This document shows positions 55,880-64,000 of a DNA stretch of 64,000 nucleotides, in pieces. Origin of the DNA: Myxocyprinus asiaticus (lineage: Eukaryota; Chordata; Actinopteri; Cypriniformes; Catostomidae); contig NC_059388.1 of the NCBI RefSeq assembly GCF_019703515.2, forward strand, positions 1,997,501-2,061,500. Direction: 5' to 3'. Positions within the stretch are counted from its first letter, which is position 1, and each line of letters starts with the position of its first letter. The notes under the pieces are model-generated. The model was not told where the DNA came from, made no database searches, and worked only from the letters and a program-made list of their open reading frames with translations. Both the position numbers and the translations under genes were made by a program.

Positions 55880-56724
55880 TTACTCACCCATTGATTCAAT
55901 AAAAGACATTGCCTGATTGGGACATGTAAATACTTTGTGACCGTCCTTCGCTTCTATTCTCAGTTTGGCCGGGAACATCAGAGCAAAAGTGATCTTTCGC
56001 TGATGCAAGAGTTTCTTGCATTCCCAGAACCAATCGCGTTTCTCTCTTGTTGAACAAGCAAAGTCCGGGAACAAGAAAATATCATGATTCCTCCAAGAAA
56101 GCTTCCCTTTGCTCCTCACTTGGCGCAACACAAGATCTTTATCGGATGACCTCAGAAATTTGGCCAGAATCGATTGGGCCTATCTCCCTCAGCAGATCTC
56201 CGAGCAGGGACTCTGTGAGCTCGCTTGATTTCCAGCTTGTGGCCTGTTATGTCGAGCGGACTCGGGAAGAGCTCATCTAGGAATTTCACCATATCCCTGC
56301 CCTCCTCATGCTCAGGAATTCCAACAATTCTGATGTTATTCCTGTGGCTTCTATTTTCAAGATCTTCAAGCTTTTCAAGAATACGTTCCAGATCAACTTT
56401 GGTCATGGGCAGATTAGTGGATAATTCCCTCTCCGAAGACTCCAAATAATCAATTTGTTTCTCAGCATCTGACACGCTTGTAACTAACTCAGAGAATTTT
56501 ATTTCCATTGCTGTAATCGATCGACGTATTACAGTGAGATCCTCCAAGTCAGCAAGAACCTTCGTCATCATCACCGATATGTTGGACAACTGACGCTGGA
56601 TCTCCTCTCCTGCCGCACCATCCAAATCAAGTCCCCGGTCTGTAGGCCTGTCAGTGCTTTCATCCTGAACACGTAAGTGTCTTTTAATGTCTCCAGAGCC
56701 TGATAATTTTGACTTCTTTGCCAT
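55880..56724 (-). pseudogene. L1-type ORF1 (coiled coil, RRM, CTD), one frameshift
   Basis: ATG at 56724 (MAKKSKLSGSGDIKRHLR). The coiled coil is at about residues 40-120 (LEDLTVIRRSITAMEIKFSEL..., KVDLERILEKLEDLENRSHR), then the RRM start NNIRIVGIPEHEEG and TGHKLEIKRAHRVPA. A frameshift near 56150 moves to the C-terminal domain (55880-56131; LRQVRSKGKLSWRNHDIFLFPDF and ending PNQAMSFIESMGE). This is the trimeric RNA-binding partner of ORF2 in L1 retrotransposition. It would be intact but for the one shift. Confidence 0.85.
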
Positions 56725-56852
56725 GTTTTACCTCAAAGAGAAAATGTGTAACTGGGTGTATTGAATTTCACCAGATTATAACATGAAAATAATTAAAAAT
56801 TTAGCAAAGTGCGCAGAGATCACTCACACATCTGCTTCTTGCATGGCGTCAC

Positions 56853-58125
56853 GTGACCCACCAGGGTTGCCCTCTTTCCCCATTATTGCTCTGTCTTGCC
56901 CTAAAACCATTAGCAGCTGTGATAAGAAAGGAGGATGATTTTCCAGGGGTGATGGCAGGAGGTGTGGCGCATAAGGTTTTGCTTTACGCAGATGATATAT
57001 TATTATTTGTCTCCAAACCTACTAGATCTATGCCTTGCCTCCACACAATTATTCATTCATTTTCTAAGTTCTCAGGATACAGAGTTAATTGGTCTAAATC
57101 CGAAGGTCTGGCTTTGACAGCGTACTGCCCACTAACGGCTATCCAGCCGGGTGTCTTCCAGTGGCCCAAACAGGGCATTAAGTATTTGGGCATGTTATTC
57201 CCAGCAAATTTATTTAGTTTTGATGAAAATTATTTAGAGTCCATTTTGATCCCAAAATAAAAAGGTTTGAGCGATGTGGGCAGGTGGGCTTCATTACAGT
57301 TATCTATGATTAGGAAGGTTAATGTTATTAGAATGAATTGTATTCCAAAATTTAACTACCTGTTAGAATCTCTCCCTGTAGATGTCCCCCTCTCTTATTG
57401 CAAGTAATTTAATAGCATAGCGAAGTCCTTCATTTGGAATGGTAAGCATCCTAGTTTACATTTTAATAAAGTTACGTAGCCCACCTTTGTCAGTCGGTCT
57501 AGGCCTACCCAAGATTTGTTTTATTACTATGTATTCAGTCTCAGATATTTGGATCACTGGTCGCTTCCACCTGAGAGAGCCCCTCCCTGGTTTTCAATTG
57601 AACAGGAAGTTCTTGCCCCTATTTCACCATTGCAAAGCCTTTCTATCAAACTATCCAGAGAAGTTAAGTTACACCCCGTTATCTCTCATTTGCACTCGGT
57701 ATGGAAAAAAGAGTCCAAAGTGTTTAATTAAATTAATTGATTTTAATGTTGCCTCAAGCATATGGCTGAACCCAAAATTAAGTCCCCTTTCTGTTGGTCA
57801 GAGTGGATTGTGTGGGGGGGTTACTACACCCGGTGTCCTATATGAAAGTGGAGTGTTGACATCGTTTGAAAATTTGGTTCAACATTTTGGGATTCCCAGA
57901 TCTCAGTTCTATAGGTATTTACAGCTGCGCCACCTGCTCTTTATTGATTTTGGGAGTAGCATACACCCCCCTAAAGCGGCAGATACTCTGGGAGAGGTGA
58001 TTACTGCTTTTGGAAAAAGTCATGAGGCATCGGTGTATTACTCCCTGTTAATTCAGAGTCTGGGGGACGGAGCTCTAACTTCTATCAAGAGATTATGGGA
58101 GAAAGTATTGGGTGTTAAAAGTTGA
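56853..58125 (+). pseudogene. L1-type ORF2: RT C-terminal half and shortened tail
   Basis: Frame 56853-57260 has HQGCPLSPLLLCLALKPLA, VLLYADDILLFVSK (YADD at 56985-56996), SGYRVNWSKSEGLAL and FQWPKQGIKYLGMLFPANL. Frames 57439-58125 and 57516-57731 give LGLPKI..., HWSLPPERAPPWFSIEQE, SSIWLNPK, and FGIPRSQFYRYLQLRHLL, then PPKAADTLGEVITAFGKSHEASVYYS. It ends ...KRLWEKVLGVKS, where longer copies continue for about 200 residues. Confidence 0.8.
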
Positions 58126-58178
58126 TTGTGTATTTATGTTTTGTTTTTCTGTGTTTTAATAAAAATGTTAATCATAAA
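56862..58178 (+). mobile_element. L1-type LINE (plus strand), 3' part
   Basis: The continuation of the plus-strand element split by the minus-strand L1. It starts at the duplicated RQGCPLS site and runs through the RT YADD motif, thumb and a shortened ORF2 C-terminus to the 3' end (AATAAAAATGTTAATC, A-run) at about 58178. The last 600 bp of ORF2 seen in the 1-1770 copy, including the zinc-finger-like motif, are missing. Confidence 0.82.
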
Positions 58179-58189
58179 AAAATAATTCA

Positions 58190-59560
58190 GCAGCAAAGCC
58201 ATCTGGCCCTGGAGCCTTGACTATAGGCAAGGCCTTAATTACCTCGCCAAGCTCCTCCAAGTTTATCTCAGAATCAAGATAATTTTTTTGCTCAGTTGTC
58301 AGTTTAGGGAGTTCTAATGTTTCCACAAAGTTTCTAATGTCTTCATAATTAGACAAAGACGTGGAACTATAGAGATAAAGATTTAATTCTTAAAAAGCAT
58401 TATTAATATCAATGGCTGAGGTAAATATTCACCACCAGCAGATTTCACTGAGGGAAGTGGTAGAAAAAGACTCTCTCTGCTTTATATATCTAGCCAAATG
58501 CTTCCCTGCTTTGTCCCCTGACTCAAAGTATAACTGTCTTGCCATGAATAGCCAAAACTCCACCTTCCATGCAAAATAGTATTATATCTGTATTTCATTT
58601 TCAATTCTCTGAGGCCATTAGACAACATTTGGTGCCTCGGCACTGTTAATATTCCCTTCCAACTCCATGAGTTCTTGTGCTTTGGATTTTTTGGTGAATG
58701 AGGAATACTGTATGATCTGACCCCCAAGAACCACATTAATTGCCTCCCAAGCCATGCCCACAGAGGATGCTGAGGACCAGTTGGTCTCCATGTAAACACT
58801 GATTTCAGCCTTTAACATTTGTTGGAATTCAGGATTTTGCAAAAGGGATACATTAAAGCGGCAACGATATGATTTCTTTTTCTCTGTATGTGGCAACATG
58901 TCTAAAAACACCAGGGCATGATCTGAGACCAAGATGTTTCCAATTGAGCAATCAACAACAGATGAAATAAGGGACTTAAAAAATAAATCTATTCTAGAAT
59001 AAATTTTATGGACTGATGAAAAAAATATTATAGTCTGGGAATACATCCTGTGAAGCGTCAGTATTGCTCTAGGGGGCTTACACACTTGCTTCACTATGAT
59101 CAAGGACTGTGTCCATCAATAGATTAAAGTCTCCTCCCAATATTATATTATGAGGGGTGCCAGCGGCTTGCAACATCCCTTCAAGATCAATAAAAAAGCC
59201 CTGATCATCTGCGTAGGTGCGTAAATATTAGCCAAAATCAAAACTTTGCCCCTGAATTTCTGCTAAAACAATAATGACTCTTCCTAATTAATCTTTAATC
59301 TGTTTGAGACATTTGAATTGTAGATGTTTATTTATCAGAGTAATGACTCCCCTGCTCTTACTTGAGCCAGCACTAAAGAAAACATGTCCACCCCAAATCT
59401 TCCCAAATTTTTCACCTTCATGCGGGGAAAGATGCGTTTCTTGAAGAAACACTACATCATATTTCTTTCATTTAAGAAGAGAAATATCCTTCCTTCTTTT
59501 TATGCAGTGCCCCAACCCATTCACATTCCATGTGGAGAGAGACAATCCACTCATATTAAC
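58190..59560 (-). pseudogene. L1-type ORF2: EN, linker, RT start; decayed
   Basis: RT start (58168-58356: LPKLTTEQKNYLDSEINLEELGEVIKALP), linker (58482-58799), and EN end (58618-59103: PPRAILTLHRM, FFSSVHKIYSRIDLFF, ILVSDHALVF). The N-terminal EN motifs (ETHLSPHEGEKF, GGHVFFSAGSSKSRGV) are on this strand around 59380-59460. Many shifts and a deletion around 59040. Confidence 0.72.
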
Positions 59561-60149
59561 ATTTTACATTTTGAAATATTAGAAAAAATAGATTGTGTGT
59601 CAAAAATAAAATTATAAAGACTACATACCAACATTAGTGCAACAATCAAACCCCAAGCTTCCCCCCAAACCAAACAAATAGAAAAAAAGAAAAACATGTG
59701 CATTAACCATGCGCACAAGAGCGCCAACTGGCATCCATCCCTCTAAACTCAAACAGTCCATGTACGCCTATAAGAGCCCGTGACAACTTTGCCGTCGGAT
59801 TGCTCAAGTCAGGTGTGATTGCTCAGTCAAACGAATGATCAGTGAGCCAGCCCATTCGACTGTTACATGAGTGCAACAAATGACACAATTGCTCCAATGT
59901 CCTGCAAGAAATACACCACAAAACAAACTCCAACCAATAGGAAGCATAAGCACTAAGAACTTGCAGATTCATCCACAACACTGTGCCAGAGGAGTGCTAC
60001 TACACAAAACAAACTCCAGCCGCTAAGCGGAACCAGTGCAAAAAGAAACATAAAAAGGCACTCAGCTTCTTCGGATGGTCAAACGAATATCAAGTGAGTC
60101 GGTCCACTTGCCTGCAATGTGAATACCACAAAATAACTTAGTCCATTGA

Positions 60150-60925
60150 CTTTATGAAGGACATCGTTTGCTGGGGAAATGTAAATATTTTATGGCCATC
60201 CTTAGCATCTATTCTCAACTTGGCCAGGAACATCAGTGCAAAAGTGGCCTTTCGTTGATGTAAGAGTTTCTTGCATTCCTTGAATCGATCACGTTTCTCT
60301 CATCGAATTCGCAAAGTCTGGGAACAAGAAAATGCTGTGGTTCTTCCAAGAAAGACTTCCTTTACTTCTTGCCTCGTGTAACACGAGATCTTTATTGGAT
60401 GATCTCAGAAATTTGGCCAGAATTGATTGGAGCCTGTCTCCCTCTGAGGATCGCCAAGCCGGAACCCTGTGAGCTTGCTCGATTTCCAGCTTATGGCCTG
60501 TTATGTCAAGCAGACTCGGAAAGAGCCCTCCAGGAATTTCACCATACCCAACCTTCTTTGTCCTATGGAATTCCAACAATTCGGACGTTATTCCGCTGAT
60601 TACGTTTCTCCAAGTCCTCTAACTTCTCCCAGACGCACTCCAAATCCACCTTGGTCACTAGCAGATTAGCAGAAAATTCCCTCTCCAATGACTCCAGATA
60701 ATCGATCCGTTTCTCGATATCCCCCACTTTTGTAACCACCTCAGTGAATTTAGTCTCCATGGCAGTGATCGATCGACGTATTACAGCAAGATCCTCCAAG
60801 TCAGCGACGACCCTTCTCTGGCCAGATTGGCTCCCGGGTTTGCGGCCTGCTCGGGGGCATCAGCTTGAGCATGTAAGTGTCTTTTAATGTCTCCAGAGCC
60901 TGAGGATTTTGAATTCTTTGACATA
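60150..60925 (-). pseudogene. L1-type ORF1, decayed
   Basis: Homologous to 55880-56724: coiled-coil segment LAVIRRSITAMETKFTEVV and LEKRNQRNNVRIVGIP (60563-60799), RRM/CTD piece LLDITGHKLEIEQAHRVPAWRSSEGD and LVLHEARSKGSLSWKNHSIFLFPDF (60289-60579). Start codon region near 60925 (MSKNSKSSGSGDIKRHL). Internal deletions and frameshifts. Confidence 0.75.
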
Positions 60926-61035
60926 TTGTTAATGAACAGATCAGGGTGTATCGAATCTCACCGGTTTATGACATAAAAAGTATTAAAACTAGCAAAGTGC
61001 CCAGAGCTCACTGTTCATGTGTCCAAACCTTGCAT

Positions 61036-61461
61036 GACAAGATTTTAACATTTTAAATATTTACGGTTTTACAGGTAAAAACGACAGATACAACCTTTTA
61101 GAAGACATGCAGTCCCACCTTTTGGGCAGGGCACAGATCATTTTTGTGGGGGATTTAAATTGTACTATAAAGTAAAAAGATAGGAAAGGGGGAGGGGAGG
61201 ATTTTAAAACAGACAAAACATCCGTTTTATTACAGAACATAATTAGGGATTTTAGACTGACTGACTGTTTTAAAAGTATGCATCCTCGAGAGCAAGGGCT
61301 CACCTGGTTCTGTGGTGATGGCACCAAAGCCTCCCGCATTGATTACATCTTTACGCGGGACCTCCCACCAGTGGATGCCACAGTAACCCCCCGTTTCTTT
61401 TCAGACCACGCTATGTTTTCCAGCACTCTTCCACTCCCCGTGGGTTTGACGGTAGGTAGAG
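61036..61461 (+). pseudogene. Keno-4 ORF2 EN, continuation
   Basis: After the duplicated GACAAGATTTT the Keno-4 EN resumes: IFYGFT-like, RYNLLEDMQSHLLGRAQIIFVGDLNC (family GDFN; Asn kept, Phe to Leu), MHPREQGLTWFCGDGTKASRIDYIFTRDLPP and FFSDHAMFSS. It aligns with Keno-1 4500-4925. It ends at 61461 against LTR-like repeat E. Confidence 0.78.
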
Positions 61462-63069
61462 GTAACCAGACAGTATAACAGTCTCAATATTAGATTGTTC
61501 TCTTAGGAAAATCGACGTCCGGAGAACATCGACATTCAAAAGGAAACAATGAAGGCTTGAATCTGAGCACTGACATCCCCTGCCAGCCCTTGACACAGGT
61601 GTATGCAAAACAAACCAAAACCCTTCTCTTTGAAATATAACCTAGTTTATTGATGCAGTAATATCAATTAATAATCAATACAATGCAGTCAATAAACTTC
61701 CGACTTACAACTACAAACTAAAGAGTGACATGATTTGATATAACCAAAATAAGCCTATAACACATAAGAGGAAGGTATGTGTGTGTGTGTGTGTGTGTGT
61801 GTAAGGAGTGATGCACACAAAATGGCGGAGAATATGGCCACGAATGTGGGCGGAGAGAAGCCGGTTAATGGCGTCTGCCCGTTTACCGCGTGTCTCTGCT
61901 TGTATGATAACTTAGGGACAAAGCTGAGCTTTATCACCAAGTAATCTATTAGCCAAATGTGTGTGCGGGTATGTTTGTGAGGGATCGCGTGTGTGTGTGG
62001 TTAGATTGAGACCGAGAGAGAGAATAAAGTGGCGGCACCAAGGCCGGTTTCGCGATCGTGGGAGAGAAAGCAGCTGTTAGTTTATCACTCAGGGACGCAG
62101 TGAACGGCTCGTAAACCGTCCCGCGGTCTTTGGATCTTTAATGGATAAACTCACCCGCGATGGTGGAAATACAAAAAAGTACAACGTGGTTAGACTACAA
62201 CACAGCAAAATCTAATTTGTGATAACAGTACGTTACAGTAATACCTTGAGTATTATTAGCAGCAACGAGCGGTGGTCTGTAAACTGTACAAGCAATAACC
62301 TTGATACACAAGAATAACACTATAATATTCTATCTCTGCCCAGATGTAAACCTCTTACTTGGATCGCATGAGGACACAGGTAGAATGTGTGTTCATCTGT
62401 CCTTTAACTCCAACTTGGTTCCTCGAGGCTCAGGTGATGACGGGAGGCCGTTTCCTCACTCTGTCAGCGGGCGGTACGGCTGCTAATTCTCAGTGGGCTG
62501 GAGGAGAAATCAGCAACGACGACTCGGTTGAGGAGGGAAGAGAAATCTTCTTTCTTCACTTCTGCAGGCAAACAGATGAAGATATGGATTGCTCTGTGGA
62601 CTCCTTCAGATCCGGTAGAGTGTTCGGTTGAACGCAGTGTAATCTTAACTCATCCAGCGAGATGGAGATTGTATGGCCACAGTTTCAAGTCATATGTTAT
62701 TTCCTTGTGCAACAAGGCTACACCTGAGAGCAGTGATGAGTTGAGTCTATGCACCGCATGCAAATGCTGCTGGAAGCAATGTCCAGAAGGACCTCAGAAG
62801 TATTTCTACTCCCGATGACATGGTTGAGGCGTGTTCTGTCGTGTGCCTCATCCAATAGGAGTTGAGAGTTCGATCCTTTGGAATTTCACACACAGGTGTA
62901 AAGTGAGCAAGGCTTCATGGGATTTGCCATCTGTTTTGGACTCCCTTTGTTTGATTTTGGCGCGGTTGTTATCAGTAAGATTTTATGACTGTGTGTGTAG
63001 GCCTCAGTCAGGCTTTACGACTGTGTGCAGGCCTGCCTTTGTCTTATATCTGAATACATGAGGCCCAAC
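61462..63069 (-). mobile_element. LTR-like repeat E (copy 2)
   Basis: Homologous over most of its length to 31530-32671, in the same orientation. On the minus strand it starts GTTGGGCCTCATGTATTCAG and has AATAAA (about 61648 on this strand) before its end. It contains a (TG)n run (61774-61802). It is longer than copy 1, with an extra segment at about 62370-62830. It is flanked by two non-adjacent parts of Keno ORF2 (equivalent to Keno-1 4925 on the left and 4664 on the right), so the flanks are not a simple target duplication. Confidence 0.55.
61774..61802. repeat. (TG)n microsatellite
   Basis: About 14 TG dinucleotides inside repeat E copy 2. A shorter interrupted version is at about 31806-31838 in copy 1. 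Confidence 0.93.
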
Positions 63070-63595
63070 AGAGGGCAGGAGAAGATTTTAAGTTTGACAA
63101 AACATCGGTTTTATTGCAGGGCTTAGTTAGAGAGTTAGTCAACGGTTTTAAAATTGTGCATCAAAGAGAGGTGGGCTTCACCTGGTTCAGTGGTGATGGC
63201 GCTAGAGTCTCTCGAATCGACTAATGGGACTGCCCACCAACCAATGCAACATTGACCCTCCTCTTCTTTTCTGATCACATGACTATAGGGGGAGGGCTGT
63301 GGAGACTGAACTGCTCCCTGTTGGAAGATGAGGAACTAGTTAGAGAGTACAGGGAGCAGTTTAGCCAATGGCGGACCCTCCAAGACTTTTACGATTCACA
63401 CGCACAGTGGTGGGAAATGGTAAAGGATAGAACAAGACACATTTTTAGGGAAAAATAAAAAGAACAGAGATGCATGAAGGGGCTGCAAAAAAGACTACAG
63501 AGGTATTTTAATTAGTTAAATAATGGTTTTGATTTTAGTGAAGAGGTCAAAGTAGTAAAGAAGCAGATGTCAGTTTTAAGTGAAACCCAAAGTGT
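63070..63595 (+). pseudogene. Keno-5 ORF2 fragment (EN end and linker)
   Basis: A 525-bp piece of a Keno-1-family element, equivalent to Keno-1 4664-5245: TSVLLQGLVRE, FTWFSGDGARVSRID, then GGGLWRLNCSLLEDEELVREYREQFSQW and AQWWEMVKDRTR (63252-63458). It closely resembles Keno-1 but overlaps the segment already present at 61200-61461, so it is a separate copy. Bounded on both sides by repeat E in opposite orientations. Confidence 0.8.
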
Positions 63596-64000
63596 TGGGC
63601 CTCATGTATTCAGATAGAAGACAAAGGCAGGCCTAACAGTCATAAAAAACATTCCTCAAGCCCCCTCCTTCTAAGTCGTAAATTTTACTGATAAAAATCG
63701 CGCCAAAATCAAACAAAGGGAGTCCAAAACAGACTACAGATCCATGAAGCCTTGCCCTCTAAAGGATCGAGCTCTCAACTCCTATTGGATGAGGCACACC
63801 ACAGAACGTCCCTCAAACATGACATCATCAGGACTTCAAATAATTCTGAAATGCTTCCAAAGTTGCTTCCAGCGACTTAGTTCACCGAATACGGACGTAG
63901 CTTTTTGCTGCTCTCCGGTGCAACCTCGTGGCTTAAGGAAGTAATGTCCGACTTGAAACTGTGGCCATACAATCTCCATCTCGCTGGACGAGTTGAGATT
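63596..64000 (+). mobile_element. LTR-like repeat E (copy 3, inverted, cut by window end)
   Basis: Starts TTGGGCCTCATGTATTCAGA and is the reverse complement of about 62640-63069 with moderate divergence. For example the stretch near 63965 matches the reverse of 62640-62690. Shared markers are GCGCCAAAATCAAACAAAGG and CTCAACTCCTATTGGATGAG. It continues beyond the window. Confidence 0.75.

Larger units (their letters stand above)
50885..56861 (-). mobile_element. L1-type LINE (minus strand) inserted in the plus-strand L1
   Basis: The 17-bp duplication CAGGNTTGCCCTCTTTC flanks it (50868-50884 and 56862-56878). The order on the minus strand is 5' UTR (56861-56725), ORF1 (56724-55880), spacer, EN (55198-54197), linker and RT start (to 53563), then a foreign plus-strand L1 fragment (53250-53562), then RT again (53250-52946), fingers/thumb and C-terminus (52835-51210), and the 3' end at 50885. 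The RT N-terminal segment of about 100 bp occurs on both sides of the plus-strand fragment. Nearly full length, so recent relative to its host. Confidence 0.82.
58179..61035 (-). mobile_element. L1-type LINE (outer, minus strand), 5' part
   Basis: On the minus strand from 61035: 5' UTR, ORF1 (about 60925-60150), spacer, EN (about 59600-58800), linker and RT start, ending at 58179 against the plus-strand L1 poly(A). Together with 47514-48614 it forms the element inserted in Keno-4, whose 11-bp duplication GACAAGATTTT is at 47503-47513 and 61036-61046. RT from the finger region to the middle of the C-terminus is missing between the two parts. Confidence 0.78.

Noticed and set aside
47514..61035. 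Classical twin-priming inversion as the explanation of the L1 nest
   Set aside because: Twin priming would place the inverted 5' segment before a sense 3' end that finishes at the target. Here poly(A) lies in the middle, followed by antisense RT, and target duplications show separate nested insertions.
1..64000. U4, U5, U6, 5S rRNA, rRNA genes and CRISPR arrays
   Set aside because: I looked for the conserved cores of the other snRNAs and 5S, because such genes are often linked in fish arrays, and found none. No direct-repeat/spacer array of CRISPR type is present, and the window is clearly vertebrate.

Overview
The window is vertebrate, and most likely from a cyprinid fish. It carries U1 and U2 snRNA genes with PSE-like promoters and 3' boxes, and a fish-type mix of L2, L1/Tx1-group LINEs, DIRS, Tc1 and Harbinger elements. 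I see no intact host protein-coding gene. Nearly all longer reading frames are decayed retrotransposon ORFs.

The backbone is a tandem U1/U2 snRNA array with related spacers. Three U2 genes can be recognised. Each is split at the same place, just before U2 TCTGTTCTTATC: 5' halves at 2579, 14024 and 35156, matching 3' halves at 11797, 26389 and 40072. The interrupting DNA is each time a two-ORF LINE (ORF1 with CCHC knuckles; ORF2 with endonuclease and reverse transcriptase). This is the behaviour of the U2-specific Tx1-group retrotransposon Keno. Copies 1 and 2 belong to one family and copy 3 to a clearly different one. A fourth locus (from 44.86 kb) has lost the U2 5' half; it holds an ORF1 piece of a third family followed by a copy of the first family. 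U1 genes lie at 26939 (damaged) and 44120 (full length, 164 nt).

Layout: 1-1770, 3' part of an L1-type LINE; 1771-2578, spacer and U2 promoter; 2613-11796, Keno-1 with an L2 LINE in its 3' region; 11797-14023, U2 3' half and spacer; 14051-26388, Keno-2, broken up by a DIRS derivative, a piggyBac-like/LTR composite and a Tc1-type transposon; 26389-28087, U2 3' half, U1 and spacer; 28088-33415, a Harbinger-type transposon with long tandem repeats and an LTR-like block; 33416-35155, spacer and promoter; 35187-40071, Keno-3; 40072-44283, U2 3' half, an internally deleted L1/Tx1-type element, and U1; 44284-47513, spacer, third-family ORF1 piece and Keno-4; 47514-61035, a stack of mutually nested L1-type LINEs in both orientations; 61036-64000, the rest of Keno-4, an LTR-like repeat, a Keno-5 fragment, and the same LTR-like repeat inverted.

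Several nested insertions can be proved inside the window by target-site duplications or by an uninterrupted paralogous site. The region behaves as a retrotransposon sink anchored on multicopy snRNA genes. Family names come from my recognition of protein motifs and target sites, not from a database search.
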